Shown: in pieces, positions 25,614 through 33,654 of the stretch
How the letters are laid out: each line of letters opens with the position of its first letter
Position numbering within the stretch: the stretch's first letter is position 1
From: CAYVHU01 sp964451415
GTDB lineage: Bacteria; Pseudomonadota; Alphaproteobacteria; Rhodospirillales; Magnetovibrionaceae
Length of the DNA: 64,000 nucleotides
Direction: 5' to 3'
NCBI GenBank assembly: GCA_964451415.1
Contig: CAYVHU010000012.1
Location: 1 to 64,000 of the forward strand
Notes under the pieces: generated by a model
What the model saw: only the letters and a program-made list of their open reading frames with translations
Told to the model about the DNA's origin: nothing
Databases searched by the model: none
Made by a program: the position numbers and the translations under genes

Positions 25614-25894
25614 AGGAACCTGTTGCGCGACATGCCGTGATTGCGGGCCGTGTGCACGGTGTGTGGTACCGGGCGTGGTGCACCACGCAAGCCCGAACGC
25701 TGGGTCTGGCGGGATGGGTGAGGAATCGTTCGGACGGCACGGTGGAAGCGGTGTTCTGTGGTTCTGCCAGCGCCGTGGAGGCCATGATTGAACGCTGCGC
25801 TCACGGCCCGCCGTTAGCGCGTGTGGACACCGTCGAGGTTCAGCCTTGCGCGATCCCGTCCGAAGCGGGATTTTTCAAGCGCGCGACGGTGTGA
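25610..25894 (+). CDS. acyP: Acylphosphatase
   Basis: 94 residues from the ATG at 25610 within the stop of the upstream gene; an upstream in-frame start lies inside that gene. GRVHGVWYRAW supplies the phosphate-binding loop and catalytic Arg, and GLAGWVRNRSDGTVEAVF carries the catalytic Asn. It hydrolyses carboxyl-phosphate bonds. The C-terminal GFFKRATV is typical. It ends exactly where the convergent lipB ends. Confidence 0.92.
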   Translation: MKEPVARHAVIAGRVHGVWYRAWCTTQARTLGLAGWVRNRSDGTVEAVFCGSASAVEAMIERCAHGPPLARVDTVEVQPCAIPSEAGFFKRATV

Positions 25895-26575
25895 TCATAT
25901 CGCCACCGTGTGGCGCTGAAAGACCTCATCGAAGGTCTCACGCAGGGTTTTATCGACTTCGCCCAGGGACACCTCGACCCCCAGATCCTGAAGGGAGGTC
26001 ACGCCGTGTTCGGAAATGCCGCATGGCACGATGCCGCTGAAGTGGCTCAGGTCGGGGGCTACGTTCAGGGCCAGGCCGTGAAAGCCGACCCATTTGCGCA
26101 CACGCACGCCGATGGCGCCGATTTTATCTTCCCGCATTTTGTTCGGGCCCTCCTTGCGCACTACCCAGATGCCGACCCGGCCTTCGCGGCGTTCCCCGGT
26201 TACGCCGAAGCGAGCAAGGCTCACGATCATCCATTCTTCCAGGTCGCGGACATAGGCGCGCACGTCGCAACCGCGCAATTTCAAATCCAGCATGGCATAG
26301 ACGACGCGTTGTCCGGGACCGTGATAGGTATATTGGCCGCCGCGACCGCTTTGAAACACGCGAAAGCGTTCCGGCTGCAACAAATCCTCGGGCGCGGCGC
26401 TGGTGCCGGCGCTGTACAAGGGAGGGTGTTCGACCAGCCACACTAGTTCGCGCGCTTCCCCCATGCGGATTTGTGCGACGCGTTCTTCCATGAAGGTCTG
26501 GGTATCGTTGTATTCGCTGAGGCCCTTTGCCGTGCGCCATTCGACGGGCGGTAAATCGCGGTTGTTTTCCGCCAT
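25895..26575 (-). CDS. lipB: Octanoyl-[acyl carrier protein]:protein N-octanoyltransferase LipB
   Basis: 226 residues. It moves octanoate from ACP to lipoyl domains of 2-oxoacid dehydrogenases and the glycine cleavage H protein. Motifs are GRGGQYTYHGPGQ (substrate pocket), DKIGAIGVRVRKWVGFHG with the catalytic Lys, and GIVPCGI with the catalytic Cys. No lipA is in the window. Its stop codon directly abuts the acylphosphatase stop. Confidence 0.95.
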   Translation of the reverse strand: MAENNRDLPPVEWRTAKGLSEYNDTQTFMEERVAQIRMGEARELVWLVEHPPLYSAGTSAAPEDLLQPERFRVFQSGRGGQYTYHGPGQRVVYAMLDLKLRGCDVRAYVRDLEEWMIVSLARFGVTGERREGRVGIWVVRKEGPNKMREDKIGAIGVRVRKWVGFHGLALNVAPDLSHFSGIVPCGISEHGVTSLQDLGVEVSLGEVDKTLRETFDEVFQRHTVAI

Positions 26576-26610
26576 CGCGGCATTCCCTTCGCTCTTCTCA
26601 TTCGCAACGC

Positions 26611-26639
26611 TTGATTGGAGCCACGGTATTTGCTATTCC
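26611..26639 (+). promoter_or_regulatory. Possible promoter of tRNA-Leu
   Basis: TTGATT (26611-26616), a 17-base spacer and TATTCC (26634-26639) lie about 45 bases before the tRNA. The -35 is good and the -10 weak. Confidence 0.35.
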
Positions 26640-26683
26640 CCCTTCAGGCAACGGCCTCTTTTACAGAGGCGTTCGTTTGGTGC

Positions 26684-26771
26684 GCGGTCGTGGCGGAATT
26701 GGTAGACGCGCAGCGTTGAGGTCGCTGTGGGATAATATCCCGTGGAAGTTCGAGTCTTCTCGACCGCACCA
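26684..26771 (+). tRNA. tRNA-Leu (anticodon GAG)
   Basis: 88 bases including the encoded CCA. The acceptor stem GCGGTCG pairs perfectly with CGACCGC. The anticodon stem CAGCG/CGCTG encloses the loop TTGAGGT, giving anticodon GAG, which reads CUC and CUU. The long variable arm (GGGATAATATCCC) marks a class II tRNA, and the T loop is TTCGAGT. Confidence 0.97.
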
Positions 26772-26792
26772 AACCAAAGTCGTATGATCAAG

Positions 26793-26836
26793 ACCCCGCC
26801 CCAGTTCCTTCATGGATAGCTTGGGGCGGGGTTTTC
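26793..26836 (+). terminator. Rho-independent terminator after tRNA-Leu
   Basis: ACCCCGCCCCA (26793-26803) pairs perfectly over 11 bp with TGGGGCGGGGT (26822-26832), followed by a short T run. It ends the tRNA transcript. Confidence 0.88.
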
Positions 26837-26901
26837 ATTTCATGCTTTGCATACCGACCTATTGCGGGCGTGGCGCAAATTGAGTAGGTTGATGGCGAAT
26901 T

Positions 26902-26930
26902 CTTCAAAGACTTTTTTCAAGTCTTTGAAG
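26902..26930 (+). promoter_or_regulatory. Strong leader hairpin upstream of mgtE
   Basis: CTTCAAAGACTT (26902-26913) and AAGTCTTTGAAG (26919-26930) form a perfect 12-bp stem with a 5-base loop, 43 bases before the mgtE start. No T run follows. A short direct repeat, TCGGCCCCG, lies between it and the ribosome-binding site. It does not resemble the large M-box magnesium riboswitch. Confidence 0.55.
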
Positions 26931-26973
26931 GTCTTGTCGGCCCCGTTCGGCCCCGGTGAGGGAGCGTTGCGAT

Positions 26974-28419
26974 ATGAGTGACCCATATCCGAAGAATCGC
27001 AACAAGACCGCCCCGGATGGCGATTACGCGCCCCGAACGAATTCCAAGAACAATAAAGAACATCAAGTCGGTTTGCTGCCCGGACAGGTCGGAGCCGTTG
27101 TCGAGGCTTTGGAAACGGGCGATGTGCAAAGCTTGCGCAAGCAGATTGCGCCCATGCACTTTGCCGACGTTGCCGATCTGGTGGAACGTCTTAGCGCGGA
27201 CCAGCGCCGGGAACTGCTGGAAATCACCCACGATATTCTGGACCCGGAATTCATTACCGAACTGGACGAGACCGTTCGCGACGAGGTGGTGGACATTATC
27301 GGCCTGGATGCGGTCGCCGAAACCGTTGCCGAACTTGACACCGACGATGCCGTTGAAATCGTCGATGAGCTTGAAGACGACGAACGCCGTCAGGTTCTGG
27401 ACGCCATCCCCGAGGCCGACCGTGCCTTGATCGAAGAAGGCCTGGCGTACCCGGAGTATTCCGCCGGACGCTTGATGCAGCGCGAAGTCGTGACCGTGCC
27501 GGAAACGTGGAGCGTGGGCGAGACGATTGACTTCATGCGCGGTGCCGCTGAACAAGACGATTGGCAGGCGCCGAACCTTTTTTACAACATTGTCGTGGTG
27601 GACCCGCGTAACCGGCCCGTGGGCACCATTCCGCTGAGCGTTTTGTTGCAGTCTAAACGTTCCGCCTTGGTTAGCGACATCATGCACAAGAAAATGAAGC
27701 TGGTGCCGGTCGAAATGGATCAGGAAGAAGTGGCCTTTTTGTTCCGTCAGCGCAATCTGGTGTCGGCGCCTGTCATCGGGGACGAGGGACGTCTAGTGGG
27801 TGTCATCACCATTGACGACGTGGTTGATGTCATCGACGAAGAGGCCGAGGACGATATCTTACGCTTGGGTGGTGTGAGTGAGGACGATTTGTATTCCGCC
27901 ACCTTGGACACCACGAAAGCACGTTTCACATGGCTGTTTGTGAATCTGTTGACGGCGATATTGGCGTCTTCCGTGATCAACGCCTTTCAAGCCACCATTG
28001 AGCAGATCGTGGCCTTGGCCGTGCTGATGCCGATCGTGGCTTCCATGGGAGGGAACGCAGGCACGCAGACCTTAACGGTTGCGGTGCGCGCGCTGGCGAC
28101 GAAAGAACTCACCACCACCAACGCCTTGCGGCAAATCGGCAAGGAACTTCTGGTGGGCTGTGTGAACGGCATTTTGTTTGCGGTTTTGATGGGCGGCGTG
28201 GCGTGGGTATGGTTTTCGTCCCCGACCTTGGGCCTTGTGATCGCATTGTCCATGGTGATCAATATGATCGTTGCGGGGCTGGCTGGGGCCTCGATCCCCA
28301 TCGTGCTAGAGCGTGTGGGGGTGGACCCCGCCATCGCGTCCAGTGTTTTTCTGACCACCGTGACCGATGTGGTCGGGTTTCTGGTGTTTCTCAGCCTGGG
28401 TTCGATGCTTTTGCTTTAG
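26974..28419 (+). CDS. mgtE: Magnesium transporter MgtE
   Basis: 481 residues from the ATG at 26974, with GAGGGAG nine bases upstream; an earlier GTG would swallow that site. A cytosolic MgtE N domain (about 35-140) and a paired CBS domain (about 145-265) sense magnesium. A plug helix and five transmembrane helices (from about residue 310) form the pore, with LMPIVASMGGNAGTQT and DPAIASSVFLTTVTDVVGF as the conserved pore motifs. It is a homodimeric magnesium channel of the inner membrane. Confidence 0.95.
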   Translation: MSDPYPKNRNKTAPDGDYAPRTNSKNNKEHQVGLLPGQVGAVVEALETGDVQSLRKQIAPMHFADVADLVERLSADQRRELLEITHDILDPEFITELDETVRDEVVDIIGLDAVAETVAELDTDDAVEIVDELEDDERRQVLDAIPEADRALIEEGLAYPEYSAGRLMQREVVTVPETWSVGETIDFMRGAAEQDDWQAPNLFYNIVVVDPRNRPVGTIPLSVLLQSKRSALVSDIMHKKMKLVPVEMDQEEVAFLFRQRNLVSAPVIGDEGRLVGVITIDDVVDVIDEEAEDDILRLGGVSEDDLYSATLDTTKARFTWLFVNLLTAILASSVINAFQATIEQIVALAVLMPIVASMGGNAGTQTLTVAVRALATKELTTTNALRQIGKELLVGCVNGILFAVLMGGVAWVWFSSPTLGLVIALSMVINMIVAGLAGASIPIVLERVGVDPAIASSVFLTTVTDVVGFLVFLSLGSMLLL

Positions 28420-28554
28420 GGGTCGCCGTGCTCACGGGGCCAGCACGTCAGCACTCACGCTCTTCAGCAGTGATGCGGGACGTCTTTTATAACCCAAGCC
28501 ACCAGCGGGATTCTTAGGGTCCAGACTCAGTCAGAAGAGGGCTGCCCAACAGGC

Positions 28555-28764
28555 CTAGTCCAACAAGACCAAGTCCTCCGCAGCCATTTTGCCGTTGCGT
28601 TGTTCTTTGAGTTCAAACTCAACCTTTTGGCCTTCGTTGAGCGCTTGCATGCCAGAACGTTGTACGGCGGAAATGTGGACGAATGCGTCGGCACCGCCTT
28701 CATCGGGAGTAATGAAACCATACCCCTTGGTGCCATTGAACCATTTGACAATACCGGTCGCCAT
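28555..28764 (-). CDS. Cold-shock-domain protein, CspA family
   Basis: 69 residues from the ATG at 28764 (MATGIVKWFNGTKGYGFI) with AGGAAGGAG upstream; an earlier in-frame start adds seven unrelated residues. The single cold-shock OB fold carries RNP1 (KGYGFI) and RNP2 (AFVHISAV). It binds single-stranded RNA and DNA. A promoter about 230 bases upstream implies a long 5' untranslated leader, as in cold-inducible csp genes. Confidence 0.95.
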   Translation of the reverse strand: MATGIVKWFNGTKGYGFITPDEGGADAFVHISAVQRSGMQALNEGQKVEFELKEQRNGKMAAEDLVLLD

Positions 28765-29114
28765 GGAAACTCCTTCCTGCGGCAAAAGTCTTAATCACCC
28801 GATCAGACAGCAGATGCCCTGCCAGAGCGCAGGATACCCTATGCGGGTGCAACACGTGTGCTGTGTCTTCAAAGGGCGTTTCTCAATGCACCGCAACCGA
28901 CGCAAGAAGGATAGGCCTGGCAAAGAAGCCAGCAACCCGGCAACTATACACCAAATTTTGGGGAAATGCATCCGCAAATGCACGCGAAAAGAGGTTCGAG
29001 TATTTGTTAACCTGTTGAATTCATCAAGAATTCATTGTTTTGCAAAAATTGCTACAGATTTCACAATGAACATCAAAGGTTGTTTTTTTATGGCGTCGCG
29101 ACAATGTCGCGAGG
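28765..29114 (-). other. Gene-free stretch: probable csp leader and promoter
   Basis: 350 bases without a credible gene. Read on the minus strand, it holds the csp ribosome-binding site, a leader of about 228 bases and the promoter at 28999-29027. The part beyond the promoter, up to the end of the sugar dehydrogenase gene, is AT-rich with no further feature seen. Confidence 0.6.
28999..29027 (-). promoter_or_regulatory. Sigma70-type promoter of the cold-shock gene
   Basis: On the minus strand TTGATG (29027-29022) and AATACT (29004-28999) are separated by exactly 17 bases. Transcription starting near 28992 would give a leader of roughly 228 bases before the csp start. Confidence 0.6.
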
Positions 29115-30404
29115 TCAAAGCCGCCACAAGGTGACGCCCTGCGGTGTGGTGGCGCGATCCAAGATGCCGCGCACGTCGATCACGACGCCTTTCTGGTCTT
29201 TCAACAAGCCTTGTACGAACGGCCAGCCGCCACGTTTGTATTCATCGTGGGGAACGGCGACGACCACGGCGTCTGCGGGTGCCAGGGCGTCCAGGGGCGT
29301 CAAGTTGATGGCGTATTCATGTTGTGCTTCCTGCGTCGCCGCCATGGGGTCGTGGACCTGAACGGACATGCCGAAGGCCTGCAATTCTTCAATCACGTCC
29401 ACCACTTTCGTATTGCGCAGATCGGGGACGTTTTCCTTGAACGTCAAACCCAGAACGGTGACGGTATCGGGTATGGCGCCGTTGTTGCGATTTCTAAGCA
29501 TGAGCTTTGCCGTTTTCGTCGCGATGAAGGCCCCCATGGCGTCGTTGATGCGTCGCCCGGCAGAGATCACCTGGGGGTGATGGCCCGCCTGTTCCGCCCG
29601 GTGCGTCAGGTAATAGGGATCGACGCCGATGCAGTGACCGCCCACCAGACCGGGTGCGAATTTCAAGAAGTTCCATTTGGTTCCGGCGGCGGCAAGAACG
29701 TCGAGGGTGTCGATGTCCAGTTTGTTGAAGATTTGCGCCAGTTCATTCATCAGCGCGATATTCAGGTCGCGCTGGGTGTTTTCGATGACCTTGGCGGCCT
29801 CGGCCACCTTGATGGTGGGGGCCTTGTGCACGCCCGCTGTGACGACGGAACCGTAAACGGCCGCGACAATATCCAGGGTTGCCTGATCCTGTCCGGAAAC
29901 GACCTTCTGGATGGTTTCGAAACGGTGTTCCTTGTCGCCGGGATTGATGCGTTCGGGGGAATAACCGACGGTGAAGTCCTCGCCGCATTTCAAGTTCGAG
30001 ACGTGTTCCAGCACCGGCACGCACACGTCTTGCGTTGCGCCGGGGTAGACGGTGGATTCGTACACCACGATGTCGCCTTTTTTCAGCCGCCAGCCCAAGG
30101 TTGTGGACGCAGCCACCAGGGGGCTTAAGTCCGGATTGTGGGCGTCGTCCACCGGCGTCGGGACGGTGATGATATGAAAATCGGCAGTCTTCAGATCATC
30201 CGGGTCGGTGGTGAGCAGAATATCCGTGGCCGCCAGATCCGCATCGGTGACTTCGCCGGTGATGTCATGGCCGGCCTTAAGTTCTGCGATGCGCGATTTG
30301 TTGATGTCGAACGCCACGACATGCCCTAGTCTCCCCAGCGCCACCGCCACCGGCAAGCCGACATATCCCAACCCGATCACGGAAATTCGGCGTTCGCAAC
30401 TCAT
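29115..30404 (-). CDS. Nucleotide-sugar dehydrogenase (TviB/WbpO-like)
   Basis: 429 residues of the UDP-glucose/GDP-mannose dehydrogenase superfamily, which oxidises a sugar C6-OH to a uronate with two NAD+. The NAD-binding GLGYVGLPVA is at about 11-20, and the catalytic Cys lies in GLVGGHCIGVDPYYL. The segment VIENTQRDLNIALMNELAQIF is closer to UDP-N-acetylhexosamine dehydrogenases (TviB, WbpA, WbpO) than to Ugd. It would supply an N-acetylhexosaminuronate for surface polysaccharide. It has no polysaccharide genes beside it here. Confidence 0.88.
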   Translation of the reverse strand: MSCERRISVIGLGYVGLPVAVALGRLGHVVAFDINKSRIAELKAGHDITGEVTDADLAATDILLTTDPDDLKTADFHIITVPTPVDDAHNPDLSPLVAASTTLGWRLKKGDIVVYESTVYPGATQDVCVPVLEHVSNLKCGEDFTVGYSPERINPGDKEHRFETIQKVVSGQDQATLDIVAAVYGSVVTAGVHKAPTIKVAEAAKVIENTQRDLNIALMNELAQIFNKLDIDTLDVLAAAGTKWNFLKFAPGLVGGHCIGVDPYYLTHRAEQAGHHPQVISAGRRINDAMGAFIATKTAKLMLRNRNNGAIPDTVTVLGLTFKENVPDLRNTKVVDVIEELQAFGMSVQVHDPMAATQEAQHEYAINLTPLDALAPADAVVVAVPHDEYKRGGWPFVQGLLKDQKGVVIDVRGILDRATTPQGVTLWRL

Positions 30405-30577
30405 ACTTCGGTCTCTCTTCAGGCGTGGGTTTTGCGGTTGTAAATGGTGAACAAAGGTCTAATGCGAAGCGCGGCCACGTGCAACCTCTTATCGTCGTGT
30501 TTCTGGTCGTCGTGCCCCTAGTCGTGTCCTGACATGGATGCTATCAAGGGGCACGTTTTTTCAACGGAGTTTACCCC

Positions 30578-31381
30578 ATGGCACAACGCCTGCCCCGTTC
30601 TGGTTCTCGCCGCACAGCGCATTTTGCAAAGGGTAAGGAGCCAGCAGGTCTGCCCGCCCCCAAGGGCCTGTTGGCGGCGGGTCTTTATGTGATCGCCACC
30701 CCCATCGGCAACATGGGGGATATCACTTTTCGCGCGGTGGAAACCCTGAAGGCGGTGGACGCGCTGGCCAGTGAGGATACGCGCGTCAGCGCCAAGTTGC
30801 TGAGTTTCCTGAGCATTGAAAAGCCGCGCCCCACCTTTTCGTGCCACGAACACAACGAAGCGCGCAGCGTGGGGCGGGTGTTGAGCCTGATCGCCGAGGG
30901 CCGCGCCGTAGGCTTGATTTCCGACGCGGGCATGCCGGGCATATCCGATCCGGGCTTTCGACTGGTCGGCGAGGTTCTGGCGGCGGGGGAAAAGGTCGAG
31001 GTCATTCCCGGCGCCAATGCCGCGACCATGGCGTTGGTGGCTTCGGGCCTGCCGACGTCGAGCTTTACGTTCCTCGGTTTTCCGTCACGTAAATCGGGCA
31101 AGCGCAAAACCATGTTGCAAGCGGAGGCAACGAGCGCGCACACCTTGGTGTTTTACGAAAGTCCGCATCGCATCGGCGCATTTTTGGCCGATGCCTACGA
31201 AGTCCTGGGCCCGCGCCGCGCTGTGGTGGCGCTGGAATTGACGAAAAAGTTCGAGCGCTTTCACCGGGACACACTGGATGTGCTGGCCGCAGATTTTGCG
31301 GACGAAAAACCAAAAGGTGAGGTGACGGTCGTCATCGAAGGCGTCAGCCGCAAGGCGCGCCGCGAAGGGGATACGGATTGA
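30578..31381 (+). CDS. rsmI: 16S rRNA (cytidine-1402-2'-O)-methyltransferase
   Basis: 267 residues of the tetrapyrrole-methylase fold. GLYVIATPIGNMGDITFRAVETLKAVD, EDTRVSAKLL and SDAGMPGISDPGFRLV are RsmI signatures. It methylates the ribose of C1402 in the decoding centre together with RsmH (not in the window). The N-terminus has an extra basic stretch of about 30 residues before the domain. It is followed with one-base overlap by an RNA m5C methyltransferase gene. Confidence 0.93.
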   Translation: MAQRLPRSGSRRTAHFAKGKEPAGLPAPKGLLAAGLYVIATPIGNMGDITFRAVETLKAVDALASEDTRVSAKLLSFLSIEKPRPTFSCHEHNEARSVGRVLSLIAEGRAVGLISDAGMPGISDPGFRLVGEVLAAGEKVEVIPGANAATMALVASGLPTSSFTFLGFPSRKSGKRKTMLQAEATSAHTLVFYESPHRIGAFLADAYEVLGPRRAVVALELTKKFERFHRDTLDVLAADFADEKPKGEVTVVIEGVSRKARREGDTD

Positions 31382-32334
31382 TGGCGCGTCCGGGACACAA
31401 AGGTGGCGGATGCAAACTTTTCGTGAGCCGTCTGGCGAAGATTCTGGGTGTGCGCGAAGCCGAGGCCGAGCGCCTGGCTTCGATCACACTCAAAAGCTCC
31501 ATTCGCATCAACGCCCTTTCGCCCTTGAGCCGGGATGACATCCGGCAAAAACTCGATGATTTCGGGGCCGTGCTGGAGCCGATTCCTTGGTGTGAGGATG
31601 CCTATCATCTGCTCAGCGACAAACGCGCCTTGGCGCAAAGCGATCTGTTTGGCGACGGTCATGTTTATATCCAGAACGCTTCCAGCCTGATTCCCGCGCT
31701 GGCCTTGGGCGCGCAGCCCGGTGAACGTATCTTGGATGTCTGCGCCGCACCCGGCGGCAAGACGGCGCACATTCAGGCGCTTGCGGGCGGCCAGGCGCAA
31801 ATCGTCGCCAACGACGCCATGAAGCCGCGTTTGAAGAAGTTGGAAGAGGTGCTCACCACGTTTCATGTGGGCAACACCACCATCACCAATTTTCAAGGCC
31901 AGTTCATCGACCGCCATGTGGAGGGATTATTCGATCGTGTCTTGCTGGACGCCCAGTGCAGCGGTGAAGGGATGGAGGATTTATCGCACCCCGGCGCCTT
32001 GCGGTACTGGTCCATGGAACGCATCACGAAGATGAGCTACCTGCAACAAAAAATGCTGAGCAGCGCGTGGAAGACGCTCAAACCCGGCGGCGTTTTGGTG
32101 TATTCTACCTGCACCTACGGGCCGGAGGAGAACGAGGCTCCCCTCGCGCGTCATCTCAAGCACAATACAGACGCCATGATCGAGCCCATCGAGGTGGATA
32201 TCCCCGGGCGCATGACGGGCTTGAAATCGTGGGCTGGAAAACGTTTTCCCGACGACCTGCGACACGCTGTGCGCGTTCGCCCGTCGGAATTTCTGGAAGG
32301 CTTTTTCGTGTGTCGCCTGCGCAAGATGCTATAA
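31381..32334 (+). CDS. RNA cytosine-C5 methyltransferase, RsmB/NOL1/NOP2/Sun family
   Basis: 317 residues from the ATG at 31381, overlapping the rsmI stop by one base. The SAM site is LDVCAAPGGKTAHI (residues 118-131). The two family cysteines are present: C193 in DAQCSGEG, the release cysteine of motif IV, and C244 in STCTYGPEENE, the nucleophile of motif VI. Motif IV reads DAQCSG where the family normally has D(A/V)PCSG. It is shorter than RsmB and lacks its NusB domain. The target may be rRNA or tRNA. Confidence 0.85.
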   Translation: MARPGHKGGGCKLFVSRLAKILGVREAEAERLASITLKSSIRINALSPLSRDDIRQKLDDFGAVLEPIPWCEDAYHLLSDKRALAQSDLFGDGHVYIQNASSLIPALALGAQPGERILDVCAAPGGKTAHIQALAGGQAQIVANDAMKPRLKKLEEVLTTFHVGNTTITNFQGQFIDRHVEGLFDRVLLDAQCSGEGMEDLSHPGALRYWSMERITKMSYLQQKMLSSAWKTLKPGGVLVYSTCTYGPEENEAPLARHLKHNTDAMIEPIEVDIPGRMTGLKSWAGKRFPDDLRHAVRVRPSEFLEGFFVCRLRKML

Positions 32335-32361
32335 TGCGTGTGTATCGCAAAGGAGGAGGCG

Positions 32362-33105
32362 TTGTCCCAGGACTTTCTCTATCTTCCCCTAAACACCGTC
32401 AAACCGGTCGCGAAAGATGTCTGGGTCGTTGATGGCCCGGCAATTCGTTTCGGTTGGGGGCCCTTCAAGTTCTCCTTTTCCACGCGTATGACACTCATTC
32501 GTCTCGCGGCGGGGAAATTGGTGGTCCATTCGCCGGTCGTCATGACGAACGCACTGAAACGCGAGGTTGATGCCCTGGGCGAGGTCGTGGATATCGTCGC
32601 GCCGAACAAAATTCATTACTGGTGGGTGCGCGATTGGGCCGAGGCGTATCCCAAGGCTCGCGTTCTGAGTGCCCCGGGTGTGGCGGATCGGGCCAAGGAC
32701 AGGCTTCCCGGCAACGCTTGTGTGCTGGATGGCGCGCCGGTGGACGGTTGGGGCGAAACCTTGTCCTATATTCTCGTAACCGGTTGTTTCATGAGCGAAG
32801 CGGTGTTGTTTCACCATCCGTCGCGGACGTTGATCCTCACCGATTTGATCGAAAATTTTGAACCCCAGCGCATCGCTTCGCCATTGAAGCGCCTAGTTTT
32901 ACGGCTGGCGGGCATTTTGCATCCCCATGGGTCCATGCCCCGGGATATGCGTTTGACGTTTCGCGGTCGCGAAGATCACCTGCGCGCCGCGGTGCGCCAC
33001 ATGATGGACTGGAACCCGGCTCGCATTCTGCTTGCCCACGGGAAATGTTACGATCAAGACGCACGCCAGGAACTGGCTCGCGCGTTTGGGTTTCTTGGTC
33101 TTTAG
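32362..33105 (+). CDS. DUF4336 domain protein (metallo-hydrolase-like)
   Basis: 247 residues from a TTG at 32362 with AAAGGAGGAGG immediately upstream; an earlier GTG at 32338 would place that site inside the gene. LYLPLNTVKPVAKDVWVVDGPAIRFG, IVAPNKIHYWWVRDWAEAYP, TLILTDLIENFE and MPRDMRLTFRGR are the signatures of DUF4336, related to the metallo-beta-lactamase fold. His and Asp residues suitable for metal binding occur, but the classical HxHxDH is absent. Substrate unknown. Confidence 0.8.
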   Translation: MSQDFLYLPLNTVKPVAKDVWVVDGPAIRFGWGPFKFSFSTRMTLIRLAAGKLVVHSPVVMTNALKREVDALGEVVDIVAPNKIHYWWVRDWAEAYPKARVLSAPGVADRAKDRLPGNACVLDGAPVDGWGETLSYILVTGCFMSEAVLFHHPSRTLILTDLIENFEPQRIASPLKRLVLRLAGILHPHGSMPRDMRLTFRGREDHLRAAVRHMMDWNPARILLAHGKCYDQDARQELARAFGFLGL

Positions 33106-33106
33106 C

Positions 33107-33526
33107 TTAAGCGGTGGTCGTGGCCAGGGCACGGCCCAGGAAGATTTCCCGCCAAACCAGCCACAGCGCCAACGCGATGCTGGCCAAGGTCAGATACAGG
33201 CGGATCGGCTCATAGTACGCCAGCAGCGCTTCACCGCCGAACATCAAAAACAGAATTTTATTGCAAATGGGGCAGGCGACGCCGAGAAAGCCGAGCACCC
33301 CGGCTCCCGTTATGGCGTTGTTCGCGCACAGTGGGCGACGCACCACGACGTACACGCCGCTGAGGACCGCCAGCACCGCCAGCAGGGGGATTTCAAATCC
33401 CTGCACGGGGGTCATGCGGCCAAAAAAAGGGTTTTTCCATAAGGCTGTGACGGTTCCGATCAAAGCGAACATCACACCGGTGGCAGCCACCCCGGAAAAA
33501 ATGCGGGTGCGAGTGATGTAATCCAT
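33107..33526 (-). CDS. Small four-helix membrane protein with a CPIC motif
   Basis: 139 residues with hydrophobic segments at about 9-30, 44-62, 73-95 and 106-126. ACPICNKILFLMFGGEALLAYYEPIRLYL contains a C-x2-C pair at the cytoplasmic or periplasmic edge of the third helix, which could be redox-active or metal-binding. I do not recognise a characterised family. It ends one base from the convergent DUF4336 gene. Confidence 0.7.
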   Translation of the reverse strand: MDYITRTRIFSGVAATGVMFALIGTVTALWKNPFFGRMTPVQGFEIPLLAVLAVLSGVYVVVRRPLCANNAITGAGVLGFLGVACPICNKILFLMFGGEALLAYYEPIRLYLTLASIALALWLVWREIFLGRALATTTA

Positions 33527-33654
33527 ACGATCCTCACGTCAATTTTGCTTATCCCACGACGACAATTATTCCATCAATGTGGCCACAATACGGTTTCACA
33601 GATGCCGGTTTCGCACGTTCTCAGGATAGGTAAAAAATATTGAGGAGAAAACCG

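Noticed and set aside
11593..26929. Shared AAGTCTTTGAA in the rpsM and mgtE leader hairpins
   Set aside because: Eleven bases recur by chance many times in 64 kb; the surrounding sequences differ, so a common regulator is not supported.
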